A stretch of DNA of 64,000 nucleotides, from assembly GCA_029204225.1 (NCBI GenBank), contig CM055094.1:5076063-5140062 (forward strand), given 5' to 3'. The position numbers and the translations under genes are program-made. The stretch comes from Diphasiastrum complanatum (Eukaryota; Streptophyta; Lycopodiopsida; Lycopodiales; Lycopodiaceae). Under the pieces are notes generated by a model. It was given only the letters and a program-made list of their open reading frames with translations, was not told where the DNA came from and did not search any database. This document shows, one piece after another, positions 22,058-33,709 of the stretch. Positions within the stretch are counted from its first letter, which is position 1. Every line of letters begins with the position of its first letter.

Positions 22058-22423
22058 CTATGGATCCTCCACTGACTCCTCGCCCTCGTCAGGTGCATTG
22101 TTCTGACGCTCTCGCTCTGCCTCCCGGTTAGCCCGTGCTGCCTCCTGGTTAGCTCAACGGCGGGCAGCCCTTTCCCTGACCATGATGAGCTGCCGCCGTG
22201 TGAAGTTCATTCCGATTTGCTCATCCAAATCCAGCTCGACAGCGGGGGCGGGGGGCATAGCGCGGGTTGGGTGCTCCGGCTCCGGATTTCTCTGCCGAGC
22301 CTGTCGCAGCATCTCTGCAATGTCTGCCTCTTGCTTCCGATGCCTTTTGTTGTGCCTTCAGACATCTTCCTCGAGCTTCCTCCTGGCTTCGCCCTCAGGC
22401 CTCGGTGGTATGCTCTCCACCAT
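22058..22423 (-). pseudogene. Accessory coiled-coil gene of hAT E2 (two stops)
   Basis: Starts MVESIPPRPEGEARRKLEEDV and ends GEESVEDP, aligned along its length with the E1 gene. Stops interrupt after EEDV (near 22360) and in the RR-x-ANQE stretch (near 22155). The conserved block ELDLDEQIGMNFTRRQL is unchanged in protein but differs from E1 at several third positions. Confidence 0.7.
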
Positions 22424-22431
22424 CTCACGAC

Positions 22432-22600
22432 ACCCTGTTGCTCGACATGGCTCTCACAGCCTCTCACAGCCTCTCACTGGCTCTCTCACTGGCTCTCTCA
22501 CAGCCTCCCTCTCACAGCCTCACTCGGTCTATGACACAGCCTCTCACAATGCCTCTCTCTCACAGCCTCTCACTGGCTCTCTCTCACAGCCTCTCACAGC
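22432..22600 (+). repeat. CTCTCACAGCC simple repeat of E2
   Basis: Tandem CTCTCACAGCCTCTCACTGG units upstream (minus sense) of the accessory gene. It ends where the family-2 gypsy LTR begins. Confidence 0.7.
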
Positions 22601-22959
22601 CTCAGTTATGATCAAAATCTCAGGTGTTGAATCAATGAAGCATAAAAGACAGCAATAGACTAAAGCCCTACAAGCAATAGACAAGACAATAGGTTCTCCC
22701 ACGAAGAGCCCAAGCAATACCAATCAATAATCTGAAAAATGAGTGTACAAATGCCCCTATAAATACCCTACCAATGAACCCTAAAATAGGAATTCAAAAG
22801 TAAAGGGAGGCAAAATGTGGAGGGAAAATAGTGCGCCCTCCTACGGCCCCCACTCCACATATAACCATATAATAAGGGCCCAAGGCCAGTCAATGTCATA
22901 AAAAAGGACCCAGTGCGGGTCATAAGCATATAAAAAGGCTTTGGGGCCTGTACATGACT

Positions 22960-23618
22960 AGTATAAAATGCGTAACCAGAAATATACATAACCAACAGTA
23001 AATGTAAAGAGGCCTGCGGAATATATGCAGAGTAGCCCAGTAGGCCTGTATCCTGTAGTCCGTAACTCTCCCTGGCTATAAAGAACATTGCCCCCAATGT
23101 AGGCAAAATAAGATAAGAACCAGTGCCAGAGAAAAATACTGCATCAAGATATCCCATCTGAGAAAGGAACATCAAGAGAAGCTGGAGCATCCCGAGAAGC
23201 AATGGTAGCTGCAAGTGATCGAGCCTGATCAGTCAGGATAGGGGTATGATAAAAAAACATCAATGGGCTCCCAAGTAGCCTCCTCAATATGATGACCATC
23301 CCACTGGATAAAAAACTAAACCTGCCGATGGCGACGACTATGCAATAAGCGCACCTGTAAAATAGCGGAATGGAAAAAGCTCTGGATCTGTAGGAAATGA
23401 GGAATCTTGAGGAGCATCATCCTCAATAGCAGCACGTAATAAACTGACATGAAAGATATCACAAGCCCGAGTAGCAGCAGGTAACTCAAGATGATATGTA
23501 ACTGGACTGAGGCGCTCAAGAATCTGAAAAGGCCCATAATAGCTGATAAAACTAACAAACCTGTGCTGGAACTAACAAAACTGTTATAACTATACTCAGC
23601 CAAACATAAATGCTGATC
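22960..23618 (-). pseudogene. G4 integrase C-terminus and chromodomain remnant
   Basis: On the minus strand, in changing frames, peptides typical of the chromovirus integrase end are readable (ISYYGPFQILERLSPVTYHL, ACDIFHVSLLRAAI near 23560-23440), then a chromodomain core (HHIEEATWEP near 23280). Stops and frame changes break it. Confidence 0.6.
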
Positions 23619-24440
23619 TCAATCACGACCAGTGCCCATAAGTATCCTAACATCCAAGATACGCATAAGCTGTGTCCAAAAACCTGATGTAAACTTGGTA
23701 TCCCGATCATTAAGTATAGATCGTGGGAGACCATGTAAGCGGAAAATCTCAGAAATAAATATACGACCACACTGCTCTACTGTAATAGTATGTCTGACTC
23801 GTATGAAATGAGCTTGTTTAGAAAACCTATCAACTACCACCAAACAAGAGTCATGACCACGCTGAGTACGGGGAAGACCTAAAATGAAGTCCATAGATAT
23901 ATCAGTCCACTGGCGGGAAGGAATAGGCCAACTTTGAAGGAGACCGCCAGGTTTTTCACGGGAATACTTGTTACGAAGGCAAAAATCACAAGTATGAATA
24001 AGGTGGGAAAGCTCACGCTTCATGGAAGGCCAATAAAAATGTTCTTTCAAACGGAACAAGGACTTCTGAAAACCAAAATGGCCACCAACAGGAGAGGAAT
24101 GGGCATCAAGAAGGAGCTGTGGACATATGTCGAGAGTGCTGGGAATACATAACGAACCATAGTGAAACAAACGATGATTAACAATGGAATAAACCTGTTG
24201 AGGGTGAGAGGAAGGACGAGAGGCAGACGACATAGCATCACGAAAGTCTGGACATGTGGCATAAGCCTGAGGAAGATCATCATACCAAGAGTGGGGAGAC
24301 GTAACAAGACAAAAGATCTTGGCTTGGCCTAACTGGTTAAACAGGTCATCCATATGAGGGATAGGGTACTGATTACGGATAGTAAGTTTATTTAAAGCAC
24401 AATAATCTATACATAGACGTTTAGTACCACTTCTTAACAA
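23619..24440 (-). pseudogene. G4 RT fragment fused to integrase by internal deletion
   Basis: 273 open codons. It begins with RT motifs (KRLCIDYCALNKLTIRNQYP, PHMDDLFNQLGQAKIF) and passes without a stop to integrase (GGHFGFQKSLFRLKEHFYWP, CDFCLRNKYSREKPGG, MDFILGLPRTQRGHD, LNDRDTKFTSGFW). The catalytic FLDD/YLDD part of RT and all RNase H are absent, so the open frame is a deletion fusion. Confidence 0.8.
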
Positions 24441-25332
24441 GGTCTATCTGGTGGTTGACATCTTGTAAAGGTGGTAACTGAGTCGGCTCTCTAAAAACAT
24501 GCTCAAATTCACGCAACAGTTCAGAAAATACCTGTGGCAAAGGTGGTGCATCCGCAATAGGCTGAACTGGCTGAACAGAAAGAATAGCCGCACAGTGGGC
24601 CTTCGGGAGGCTCCGTATGAACTGCTTCCCGGAAATAAGCTGATAGTCCTGCCGAGAATCAATACCGGAAAATATATGCTGACTACCATCATGAGAGAAT
24701 GTCAATGTCTGCTGCTGGAGGTCTACTGTAACCGCACCAAGGGATGCAAACCAATCAGCACCAAGGATAAGATTGTACCGTGTAAGTGGAATAATATGAA
24801 AATCTGGCTGACCAAGGAAGTCTCCAATCCGATATGAAAGCTGCTGATACATCTGCGTGCTAGGAAAAGAGTGTGCGCTGGCAACCTCAACATGCAGGGG
24901 ATGAGGCGTAGTGACTGGCATAGCACGAATGCGTGTAGTAATATGACTGCTGAGAAACGAGTGAGTGCTTCCCGTGTCAACAAGGGCAATAAACTCACGA
25001 CCAGTGATACGTACGCGAAGACGGATATGGCGTGGACCCGGCTTACCGGCCCAAGTAGCATAAGCAAGCTGAGCATGGCATTCAGCTAGATCAGGGGGAT
25101 CGGGAACAGGCTCAGTGGGTGTGGCAAACTGATCAACAGGTGGGTCATCATCAATGATCTGAGTGAGACTACGGAATGTATCACGTTGGCGGTCAAGCCA
25201 CTGAGGATCAATCATAGCATGGCGGAGGTCACGGCGAAAAGTATGCCATACATGAAGCCCTTCCCGATCAGGATCAACTCTATAAACTCGCCACCACATG
25301 GCGGCACGTCCATCTAAATGTAAAGCAGCCAA
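24421..25332 (-). pseudogene. G4 gag-protease (partial)
   Basis: 303 open codons. Gag core (MAALHLDGRAAMWWRVYRVD), a linker, then aspartic protease with FIALVDTGSTHSF and LILGADWFASLG, a canonical DTG. No zinc knuckle is seen in this frame. The end runs into the RT linker (PLPQVFSELLREFEHVF). Confidence 0.75.
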
Positions 25333-25400
25333 CTGGATCTTCTGAGGATCAGTCTTAGGGTAAATCTAAAAATATTTGTCAAGCTTAGCAAACCAATTCT

Positions 25401-25835
25401 CTAATAAGTTCCCGTCGGAGGAACCGGAATAGGTAGCAAGCTGTACCCTATCACGAAAGTCTCGAGCAAAGTGTGGCTCAGGAAGGGGGGACGAGGAAAG
25501 AAACCAGGAGGTGGGTTAGATGGAATGAACGGTCCACCACCAGGCTGACTAGCAGAAGAAGATGGAAATCCAAATGGAGGGGGAGTCCCAAATGTAGGAA
25601 AAACAGGAGCTTTACCAGGACCATGAGGCTGTAAAGAATCAATCTGTGACTGCATAGTAGCAAAGCCGGTCATAACTGAATCGAAGCGAAGAACGAGGCC
25701 AGAAAGGGTCTCATCCATGCGACGAAATTGATCGGATAAGGTTTGCTGAGTAGTCTCACTCGGGGTAGGTGAATGTGCCATAATGATAGTGGAAGGAATG
25801 GACGAAAACTTGAGGGAGCGGACTCTTGTCGTCAC
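25401..25835 (-). pseudogene. G4 gag N-terminus
   Basis: Likely gag start at MAHSPTPSETTQQTL (internal Met), followed by an amphipathic helix and a proline/glycine-rich region. A frame break separates it from the gag core at 25332. Confidence 0.55.
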
Positions 25836-26753
25836 CCCAAATTAGCCTATCACAACCAATATTATCACAACTGAAAAAAACAGATAGCAATGAACAATGG
25901 AGAAGCTGTAAAAATGCGCTGGACAGCCAGGGATACAATGTGAATTTGAAAGATTAAACGAAGTCAGAATTCCTGAAAATGTGGTGGAGAATGAGCGCGC
26001 GACAGCCTTTTGATAAGCTGTAAAAGATGGCTGGAATTGGAGAAAAAAAATAGGCAAAAGTGACAAGTTGGGAGTGCTGAGGCAGCGATTTACAGGTTGA
26101 AGAATTTTAGCTGTTTGGAATAGCAAATGATGTCGGAATTGGGTAGTTTTTGGATGAGGATGGGGGCTGGGCAGTCAGGGAACTAACTGTGGAAGATGGC
26201 TGCAAACTGGAAAAATATCAGACGAAAGTTACAGGTCGGAAGGCAGGGACAGCGGTGGAAAGGAAGAGGAGCGCTGGGCAGCAAAGAAAAGAGGGGACAA
26301 AATAGGGGGAATGCTGGGCAGGAAGGAGTGGAAGGAGCAGCGATGGAACATGGCTGTCAAAACGGCAATGGAGCTGTAGGAACAGCGATGGAGGAGCAAG
26401 GCAAGGCAGCAAAGAAAAAATTCCAGATTGTGCTCAGAAAAGTGCTCTGATACCAAGTTACGAATAGAGCCACAACTGATCTAGAACTAAGCTATGAAAG
26501 CATCACATAAGCAAGACTTAACCCTAGAAAGCAGGAAAGAGAGAGATTAAGGAGGCTAAAGAGAGAGATCAATATCATCAGCTGAATGACAAATGACACA
26601 GTTTCCCTACTTATAGCCAAGAGGAAGCCCTAAAAGGAAGCTTCCAGTGGCTAGGGCCCAATTGGGAGGGATAATAGTGCGCCCTCCAAGAAAGCCCCCA
26701 CTCTCCAGTAATATGTATAAATGGCCTAATAATGAATAATAAGGCCAAAGGCC

Positions 26754-27908
26754 ATCCACAGACGGACTCAAACAGAGAGGGTAAATCAGATGCTGGAGGA
26801 TATGCTTCGTGCATACGTCAGCAAGAAGCAGACTAATTGGGAGGAGTATCTCTCGATATTAGAGTTTGCTTATAACAGTACCAAACATTCAGCTACGGGA
26901 TACAACCCATTTATGCTGATGTACGGTTTTCAGCCACGCCCACCCACAACTATAGGGTTTAAACAAGAAAAAGTTGAAGCAGCCAGAAACTTTTTAGAGG
27001 ACCTAAACCAGATGATAGAACATGCTAAGCGTAGCATTAGGCAGTCCCAGGATCGAGCCAGGCATTATGCAGATCCACACAGACGGGATGTGCAGTTCTC
27101 CACTGGTGAGAAAGTCTACTTGAGAGTCCCAGTTGACTCTAAAACTCTCAAATCAGGAGTGTGTGCTAAGTTGTCTCCAAGGTATTGTGGTCCCTTTACC
27201 ATCAGTAGGAGACTAGGCGAGGTCACCTATGAACTAGAACTCCCACACAGCAGTAAGGTTTTTCCAGTCTTTCATGTAAGTCAGTTACGAAAAGCCTTAA
27301 CCAGATCAGACAATCTGGTAGGGGATAGTGTTCTAGTTCTCCCATTGGATCCTCAGCAACCTCCACATGAACCAGAGGAGATTCTTGATAGTAGAGAGAC
27401 GCAGACTCGTCATACTCTATACCGAGAATATCTGGTTAAGTGGAATGATCAGCCTGTTGAGAATGCCACTTGGGAAAGAGGCAGTGTCCTTCGCAAGATT
27501 TTTCCAGACTTTGTCTTAGAGGACCAAGACGGTTCTTAAGGGGGAGGGAGTGTTACGAGCTCGTAACCAGTGCCGAACCCTAGAGAACACAGATAGGTCA
27601 GATACCACAGTCAGGGTCGTGTCCAGCGTACATGACCGACAGGGCAAGACAGTGTGAGTAGTGTGCCCCAGCACGGTCCATAGCCATGGTGGGCCTAACA
27701 CAGCCTAGGGACCCTGTCAGCAGGATAGGGCCCCCAGTTGGGTCCCGACGTGCAGTCGGCCACGTCAGTGCCACGTGGCCGACACTTGGCAGTAGCATGC
27801 TACCAGTCCTCACACTGGGCTAGGAGGGGCTTACTCAATATCAGGGAGTAGGCAAGGTTGGGTGGATCAGTTAGTGTTTGCCCTACTGTGGTGTTAGGAA
27901 CTATTACA
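26754..27908 (+). mobile_element. 5'-truncated gypsy copy G2 (family of G1)
   Basis: Homology to G1 starts abruptly at about 26754 inside integrase and runs to the end of the 3' LTR (27551-27908; TGTTACGAGC...CTATTACA). It is in the opposite orientation to G1. The LTR abuts (TA)n directly at 27909, which leads into the left end of hAT E3. Confidence 0.85.
26790..27539 (+). CDS. G2 integrase C-terminal part with chromodomain
   Basis: 249 open codons without a stop, beginning inside the integrase core (MLEDMLRAYVSKKQTNWEEY) and ending in the chromodomain (REYLVKWNDQPVENATWE). It lacks the zinc-binding domain and all three catalytic acids, so it is a fragment even though open. Confidence 0.8.
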   Translation: MLEDMLRAYVSKKQTNWEEYLSILEFAYNSTKHSATGYNPFMLMYGFQPRPPTTIGFKQEKVEAARNFLEDLNQMIEHAKRSIRQSQDRARHYADPHRRDVQFSTGEKVYLRVPVDSKTLKSGVCAKLSPRYCGPFTISRRLGEVTYELELPHSSKVFPVFHVSQLRKALTRSDNLVGDSVLVLPLDPQQPPHEPEEILDSRETQTRHTLYREYLVKWNDQPVENATWERGSVLRKIFPDFVLEDQDGS

Positions 27909-28006
27909 TATATATATATATATGTATATATATATCATAGATCCAGCGGTACCAGGATCCGCAGATCCCGGTACCGCGGATCCAGTGTGGTACCGCGGAT
28001 CCATAT

Positions 28007-31000
28007 TGCCTGACCGAGTTCGTTGCCACCCTCACTCGCCTTAAAGGCCACCTACTCGGCGCACGCGCGAGAGGTGGTGGTACACTGCATGCTGCCCCCT
28101 GTGCCAGCATGTCCGTTCCCGTCAGGCAGCGACTTTTGGACACCTACGGGCCACGTCTTGTGGCGGGGGAGAACACCATTTCGGAGGGTGTTCTTCGGTT
28201 TTGCACTGCTCCTTACGTGGTTGACCCCGAGTTGCTGCCTGCTTGGCTAGCACGCACGAGGAGAGGGAGTGCATCCTCGTCCAGTCCCTTTGCCCCTCAT
28301 CCCCCTCAGACAGTTCCGCCTCACGCACCCCCATCTGCACCCATTCCAGTGGATCCCGTCCCACCGTGTCCGCCAGTTGCCACTGCGGTTCCACCACCAC
28401 CTACTGTTGCTCGCACTCCCCCAGTTTACGACTTTCTCATGGACTCTCCGCCTCCCGAGCAGCAGCAGGCCCCGGATGCCAGTGACGAGGCCTTCTAGGA
28501 TGTTGAGCACTCTCCACCAGTGTACCCCACCTATGCTGCTGCACCCATCCCGGCCAGTGCATCCCACTCTACCCATTCCACGTCTACAGCTGATGCATCC
28601 ACTATTGCCCAGCCTGTCGCGTCATCATCCATTCCCGTCACGTTTGGTGCACCGTGCTGGAGGTCCGCTACCCGTCGCCCAACTGAGAGAGTTCTTAGGC
28701 AGCAGAGCATTCGCGGCGTGCATCAGCCGCACATGGATAGAGAGGCCACACAGGCCGTGGCCAGCCTGATTTATGAGCTGAACCTTCCATTTGCCATCAC
28801 GGACTCCGAGCCCTTCAGAAGGGCCTTCCGCCTTGCATAGTCTGTCAGCCCTAGCTGGAGAGTCCCTAGTTCAGAGGTTGTCCGCACACACATGCTGAGG
28901 GATAGGGTCGAGTCATTGTCTAGAGAGATGGAGCCTCTACGTCGCCACTGGGCCACTTACGGTTGCAGCATCATGTCCGATGGCTGGACTGATGTCAGGA
29001 GGAGGCCGATCCTCAACATATTGGTCTCCAGCTGCATGGGCACACAGTTTTTGAGGACAGTGGATTGCAGCAGGGGGGGGAGAGTCATATCTTCAGAGTT
29101 CATGTTTGATGTCATCAGGTCTTCCATCCTGTCCATAGGCCCCCAGCATGTGGTTACGGTGGTGATGGACAATGCCACGAACTGCATTCAGATGGGTGTA
29201 CTGCTAGAGGCCGAGCTCCCTCACATTGTCCGTACCCCCTGTGCCGCGCACGGCATAGACCTTCTGATGGGGGACATAGGTGCACTTCCCTGGGTTAGAG
29301 CCATCGTCCGTGCGGCCCTCTTCCTGGTGAAAAAGTCACCAGGAAGAGGCGTGTTCTTGCCATGTTCCGGGTGTTCAGCCATCTAGACCTCCATAAGCCA
29401 GCCCCCACACGCTTTGCATTCGACTTGGTGGTCATCGATCGTCTGATCACGTGTAGGGCACAGCTTCTACAGATGGTTGCCAGTGATCTTTGGTGTGCCA
29501 GTACATTTCCGCGCACCGAGGATGGGGAGCACTTTTCTTCCACGGTGAGGGGAGACCAGTTCTGGAGGGATGCACAGACATTGTCAGGATTGCTTCGACC
29601 ACTTTACATTGTGCTCCGCATAGCTGACAGCGAGGGGTCGACACTTGGACTGGTATATGAGCTCATGGACCGGATTGGACAGTTCCTGCAGCTGCCCATC
29701 TTGCAGCCAGAGAGGTAAGCAGTATAGTAATGTAATTGGCCTTTATCTTTTTAGTAATTGCTAGTTTGTTTTTCTGTCAATGTTAAGTTTTTTCGTAATG
29801 CCCTACACCACATGCCTCTCACCTGCAAGATGACCGAGCTGAAGTTCATCTGGGAGACGCAGTGGAACTACTTCCACAGGAGTATCCACAGCGTTGCACA
29901 CATACTGCATCCCCTCTTCCTCTCTCCGACACAAATCGTTGACAGGGAGCTCGAGGCCGATTGGCTTCAATACATTCACCGAGTGGGTCCACACATTGGT
30001 TTGGATCCTATCAGGCTGATGGAGGAGCTCGCTGCATTTCGTTTCGGCATGGGCACATTTGGCCACCCGGCTGCTCAGGATCCAAAGAGGAGGCAGCTAC
30101 CCATTACCTGGTGGACCATGTTCGGTAGCACATACCCATCTATACAGCGTCTTGCACTGCGTGTCCTTTCTCAGGTATGCATCTCATTTTATTCTCCATT
30201 GCTGTGTTTCGTTGAAGTTCCACCCCTGCCACAATGTGCTGAAGTATTTCAATGCACGTACCACAGGACTGTGCTGCCTCAGTGTGTGAGGGTAATTGGA
30301 GCACATGGGCACTCATTCACACGAGGAGAAGAAACCGGTTGTCAGTGAGTCAGTTGGAGCGGTTGGTGTTCTGTAGCACCAATGCACGTCTCGCCAGGAG
30401 ACTTTCGACTATGACGAGCGCATTGCAGGTGATAAGCTAATCTTTCATAGCATGTTGGTTGACTCCTGGTATGTTGGTTTCATTTCTTAATAGAGTTGTC
30501 TCCCTGACATGCAAATTTTAAACCTTGCAGACGAAGATATATGATTTGGAGCGCCAGGTTTACTTGCCTATGAACAGCACCCATCCCATGCCTGCAGATG
30601 ACCTGGGCACACAGTTGATGGCAGAGAGAGAGAGGGAGCTTGCCGAGATGAGAGAGAGAGAGAGCTTGGGCTTGAGCACAAAGAGCCTCCATTGTACGAG
30701 GCAGATGAGCCAGTGTCAGAGGATGATCAGGATGAGGATGAGCCCATTCGGGTTGTGTTTGCCAAATCAAAGCGGGATGAGGCATATGATACAGGTGTTG
30801 GGCACACGCCTAGAGCAGGGGTCACAGGTGCATCACGTGGTAGAGGTGGGACACATGCCACAGATTATACTGGGACACGGGCAGGGCACACAGGGGGGGG
30901 CAATGGCATACCTTCTTATGTTGATATGATGGAGGAGGCTCTTGATAGGGGGCAGAGTGATTTGGGTTTACCTTCCGTAGCTGTTTGGATGTGTGTATCA

Positions 31001-32176
31001 CAGAGCCATAGGCATTTCTATGACAGCACACCAGAGGAGTCACCAGATGACTTTGATTGTACCGATTGGGAGGCCATGCAGAGTCCACATGGTGCACAGG
31101 ATGAGGCACGGGATGATCCAGAGGATGGTGCACATGATGAGTCCCAGAGCCCAGAGCATTTGTATTCGGATGCCCAGTTGGACGACTTGATCGCAGACTT
31201 GGATTCAGAGGCCCAGCAGATGCCGAGCGTCAGGGCGCCCCCATCCTCTCTAGCCAGCATGCCCTACACAGAGTCTCAGCCAGAGCAGCTACACGAGGTG
31301 CGTGCAGTTCCTCCAGTTCCTCAGAGGGTGTATGTGCGCTGCATAGCACCTCCAGTGCCACCGATACCGTTGAGGCCTGCAGCCCCTTCATCGCCATCCA
31401 CTTTTGCAGCAGCAGGTCTCCATGGCAGGCCACCATCTGTGCCCAAATCTTCTCTTGCAGCACCCACATCTACAGACGCTCCTCCAGTGGCAGCACCCAC
31501 AGCACATCCTCCTCCATTGGCAGCACCCACGGCACCGGCTCCTCCTTTGGCAGCACCCACAGCACCGGCTCCTCCTTTGGCAGCACCCAGGATGTACCAG
31601 TACCGTCCACCACAGCGCCCCTTTCAGTACTTATCGCCGCTGTACTTGCCTCCTGCAGGGACGGCCCCTCCACATGTAGTTCCTCCACCAGCAGCAGGCC
31701 CACGGGCACACACTCCTCGGACCTATCCTCGACTATCAGCTGCACAGGGACTCCCATCTTTAGCTACTCTATCCCAGCCGGCCGCAGCTTGGGCCCAACC
31801 TAGTCAGCCAGGTGATCTGCATGGGGGTGATGAGGCATTGACGGCTCCCCTCGTCCGCAAGAGGCCAGGAAGGCCCAAGGGTGCACCGAACAAGAAAGGC
31901 AGGGCACAAAAACTGCCAGGGAAGTGAGGACGACCTCGCAGGGCTCCAGTTGTTGGTAGAGGTGCAGTATTACAGCCAGCTGCAGCAGGTGTTGTTAGTT
32001 TAGCCTGCTTGGGGGTTGATGCGGAGGCAGATTGGGAGGATGAGAATGATGAGTCTTCCCCCTCGGATACACAGCCCATGCCAGTACCAGACAGACATAG
32101 ATATCAGTTGCGAGAGTCAGCTAGGGGCCCTGAGTTGTCTCCGGAGCATTCATCTGAGTTTGAGGCAGAGCATTGA
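28007..32176 (+). pseudogene. hAT transposase of E3 (truncated and frameshifted)
   Basis: Starts within the BED-like finger and follows the E1 exon plan: to 29714, ~29829-30174, 30267-30428 and 30531-32176. Breaks: TAG after SDEAF (~28496) next to a ~90-bp deletion, TAG in the helix before the DUF659 core (~28837), loss of a base in the hairpin at 29324-29342, a GCAAG exon-2 acceptor as in E2, and a GA insertion in the MRERE repeat (~30660). SDGWTD (around 28980) is intact; the second acid block reads MDNATNC instead of TDNATNC. A TGA sits between the two AT-hook motifs (~31925). Confidence 0.85.
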
Positions 32177-32675
32177 TTGTAGCTCTGTCATTTTATTTTT
32201 AGCAGTTTGATATCATGTTCCATGTTTGGCGGCCAGATGGTCGAACACTGTATTCAGACCATTTTTCATATTATATTTAGTGTTGGACGTATTCTATTCA
32301 TTGCACAATGTGTATTTGTCAATTTGTAATTGTGATGTTCTACTTGCAGTTTTACTTCAAATGGTGTGTGCGTGTTTTCAATTAGTTTTCACTACAGAGT
32401 TTGAGAGCATATGCAGAACACAGAAATACAACCCCCCTAATAGCATTTCATAATCACATACATCAGATTGCAATACACGAGGCACGCATTGCACAAAAAA
32501 TACACCGTACATTAATTCATCAGATGTATCAAAATTACAATACGTATTCCTGCCGCATACGGCTGGGGCTGTTCTTTACACTATGCTAGACACTAAATAC
32601 TGCCTCATCTACTGATGAACATTACATAACAACAGTTAGCCACATACGGCTAGACCCCATCTATGCTAAACATTC
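32177..32675. other. Convergent spacer of E3
   Basis: Homologous to the E1 and E2 spacers; AT-rich, no coding sequence. Confidence 0.5.
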
Positions 32676-33019
32676 CTATGTATCCTCCACTGACTCCTCG
32701 CCCTTGTCAGGAGCATTGTTATGTCGCTCTCGCTCTGCCTCCCGGTTAGCCCGAGCTGCCTCCTGGTCAGCCCGACGTCTGGCCGCCCTTTCCCTGACCA
32801 TGATGAGCTGCTGTCGTGTGAAGTTCATTCCGATCTGCTCATCCAAATCCAGCTCGACAGCGGGGGCGGGGGCCACAGCGGGGGCGGGGATCTGCAGCTC
32901 TGGGTGTCTCTGTCGAGTCTCTCACAGCATCTCTGCAATGTCTGCTCTTGCTTCCGATGCCTTTCGTTGTGCCTTCGGACCTCTTCCTCGAGCTTCCTCT
33001 TGGCTTCGCCCTCCGCCAT
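32676..33019 (-). pseudogene. Accessory coiled-coil gene of hAT E3 (frameshifted)
   Basis: N-terminus MAEGEAKRKLEEEVRRHN lacks the IPPKPE stretch of E1. One base is lost in the KQEAD codons near 32945, shifting frame. The second half is open again from ~32876 and keeps ELDLDEQIGMNFTRQQL and the tail EESVEDT. Confidence 0.7.
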
Positions 33020-33039
33020 CTCACGACACCCTGTTGCTC

Positions 33040-33235
33040 GAAATGACCGTCACAGCCTCTCACAACCTCTCAATGGCTCTCACTGGCTCTCTCACAGCCC
33101 CCCTCTCACAGCCTCTCACTCGGTCTGTGACACAGCCTCTCACAATGCCTCTCTCTCACAGCCTCCCACTGGCTCTCCCTCACAGCCTCTCACAATGCCT
33201 CTCACAGCCTCTCACTGGCTCTCTCACTGTCTCGT
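33040..33235 (+). repeat. CTCTCACAGCC simple repeat of E3
   Basis: A longer version of the repeat seen in E1 and E2, directly upstream (minus sense) of the accessory gene. Confidence 0.7.
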
Positions 33236-33287
33236 GAGTGCCTATTTAACCCCACAGCCTGTTTCCCAATTTGCTTTTGTTGATGAT

Positions 33288-33709
33288 CCCATGTGCTACT
33301 GTACATGCCCCATGTATTGCTCCCCCACATGCTGCAGTCCGATTGGGTCCATAGTTTGCTCCTCCACAGTGCCCATGTGACCGTGTACCTGTCCGGATGT
33401 ATTGCTCCCCCACATGCTGCACTCTGATTGGGTCCATGGTCTGCTCCTCCACAGTGCCCATGTGCTAGTGTACCTGCCCCATGTATTGCTCCCCCACATG
33501 CTGCACTCTGATTGGGTCCATGGTCTGCTCCTCCACAGTGCCCATGTGCTACTGTACCTGCCCCATGTATTGCTCCCCCACATGCTGCACTCCGATTGGG
33601 TCCGTGGTCTGCTCCCCCATAGTGCCCATGTGACGGTGTACCTGTCCGGATTTGCTGCCCCCCCACATGCTGCACTCCCATTGACCACCAGGTCTGCTCT
33701 CCCACAGTG
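33288..33709 (+). repeat. 84-85-bp minisatellite, five units, in E3
   Basis: Units at 33288-33371, 33372-33456, 33457-33540, 33541-33624 and 33625-33709. Each has CCCATGTG, ATTGCTCCCCCACATGCTGC, GATTGGGTCC and CTGCTCC..CAGTG. Units 2 and 5 share the variant GTGTACCTGTCCGGAT, hinting at a higher-order pattern. Confidence 0.85.

Larger units (their letters stand above)
10548..22604 (+). mobile_element. hAT element E2, split by a gypsy insertion and lacking its right end
   Basis: It begins CATAGATCCAGCGGTAC immediately after the TA spacer. The transposase region is interrupted at 11779/18067 by a complete gypsy element with a GTTCG duplication. The convergent accessory gene is present. The sequence switches to a different gypsy family at about 22604, so the right terminus is missing. 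E2 and E3 share the left-end variant CATAGATCCAGCGG and a damaged splice acceptor, so they are closer to each other than to E1. Confidence 0.8.
22605..26753 (-). mobile_element. Ty3/gypsy family-2 element G4, internally deleted
   Basis: Minus-strand element. The 3' LTR starts at about 22605 and the 5' LTR covers about 26455-26753; they share words such as AATAGTGCGCCCTCC and AATAATAAGG but are clearly diverged. The primer site is near 26444-26455 (minus TGGTATCAGAG). Gag, protease, the start of RT, integrase and a chromodomain-like end are present, while most of RT and RNase H is missing. The 5' LTR joins a truncated copy of the other gypsy family at 26754. Confidence 0.75.

Noticed and set aside
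22768-23214. Minus-strand 148-codon hydrophobic frame resembling a membrane protein
   Set aside because: Out-of-frame reading of the G4 3' end and LTR; chromodomain codons lie in another frame.
23316-23603. Apparent polytopic membrane peptide (LSYLLLLGLVISFMSVYYVLL)
   Set aside because: It is the shifted frame of the integrase C-terminal block ACDIFHVSLLRAAI.
33288-33709. CRISPR-like array of regularly spaced repeats
   Set aside because: Units are contiguous 84-85-bp minisatellite repeats with no unique spacers, in a plant genome.
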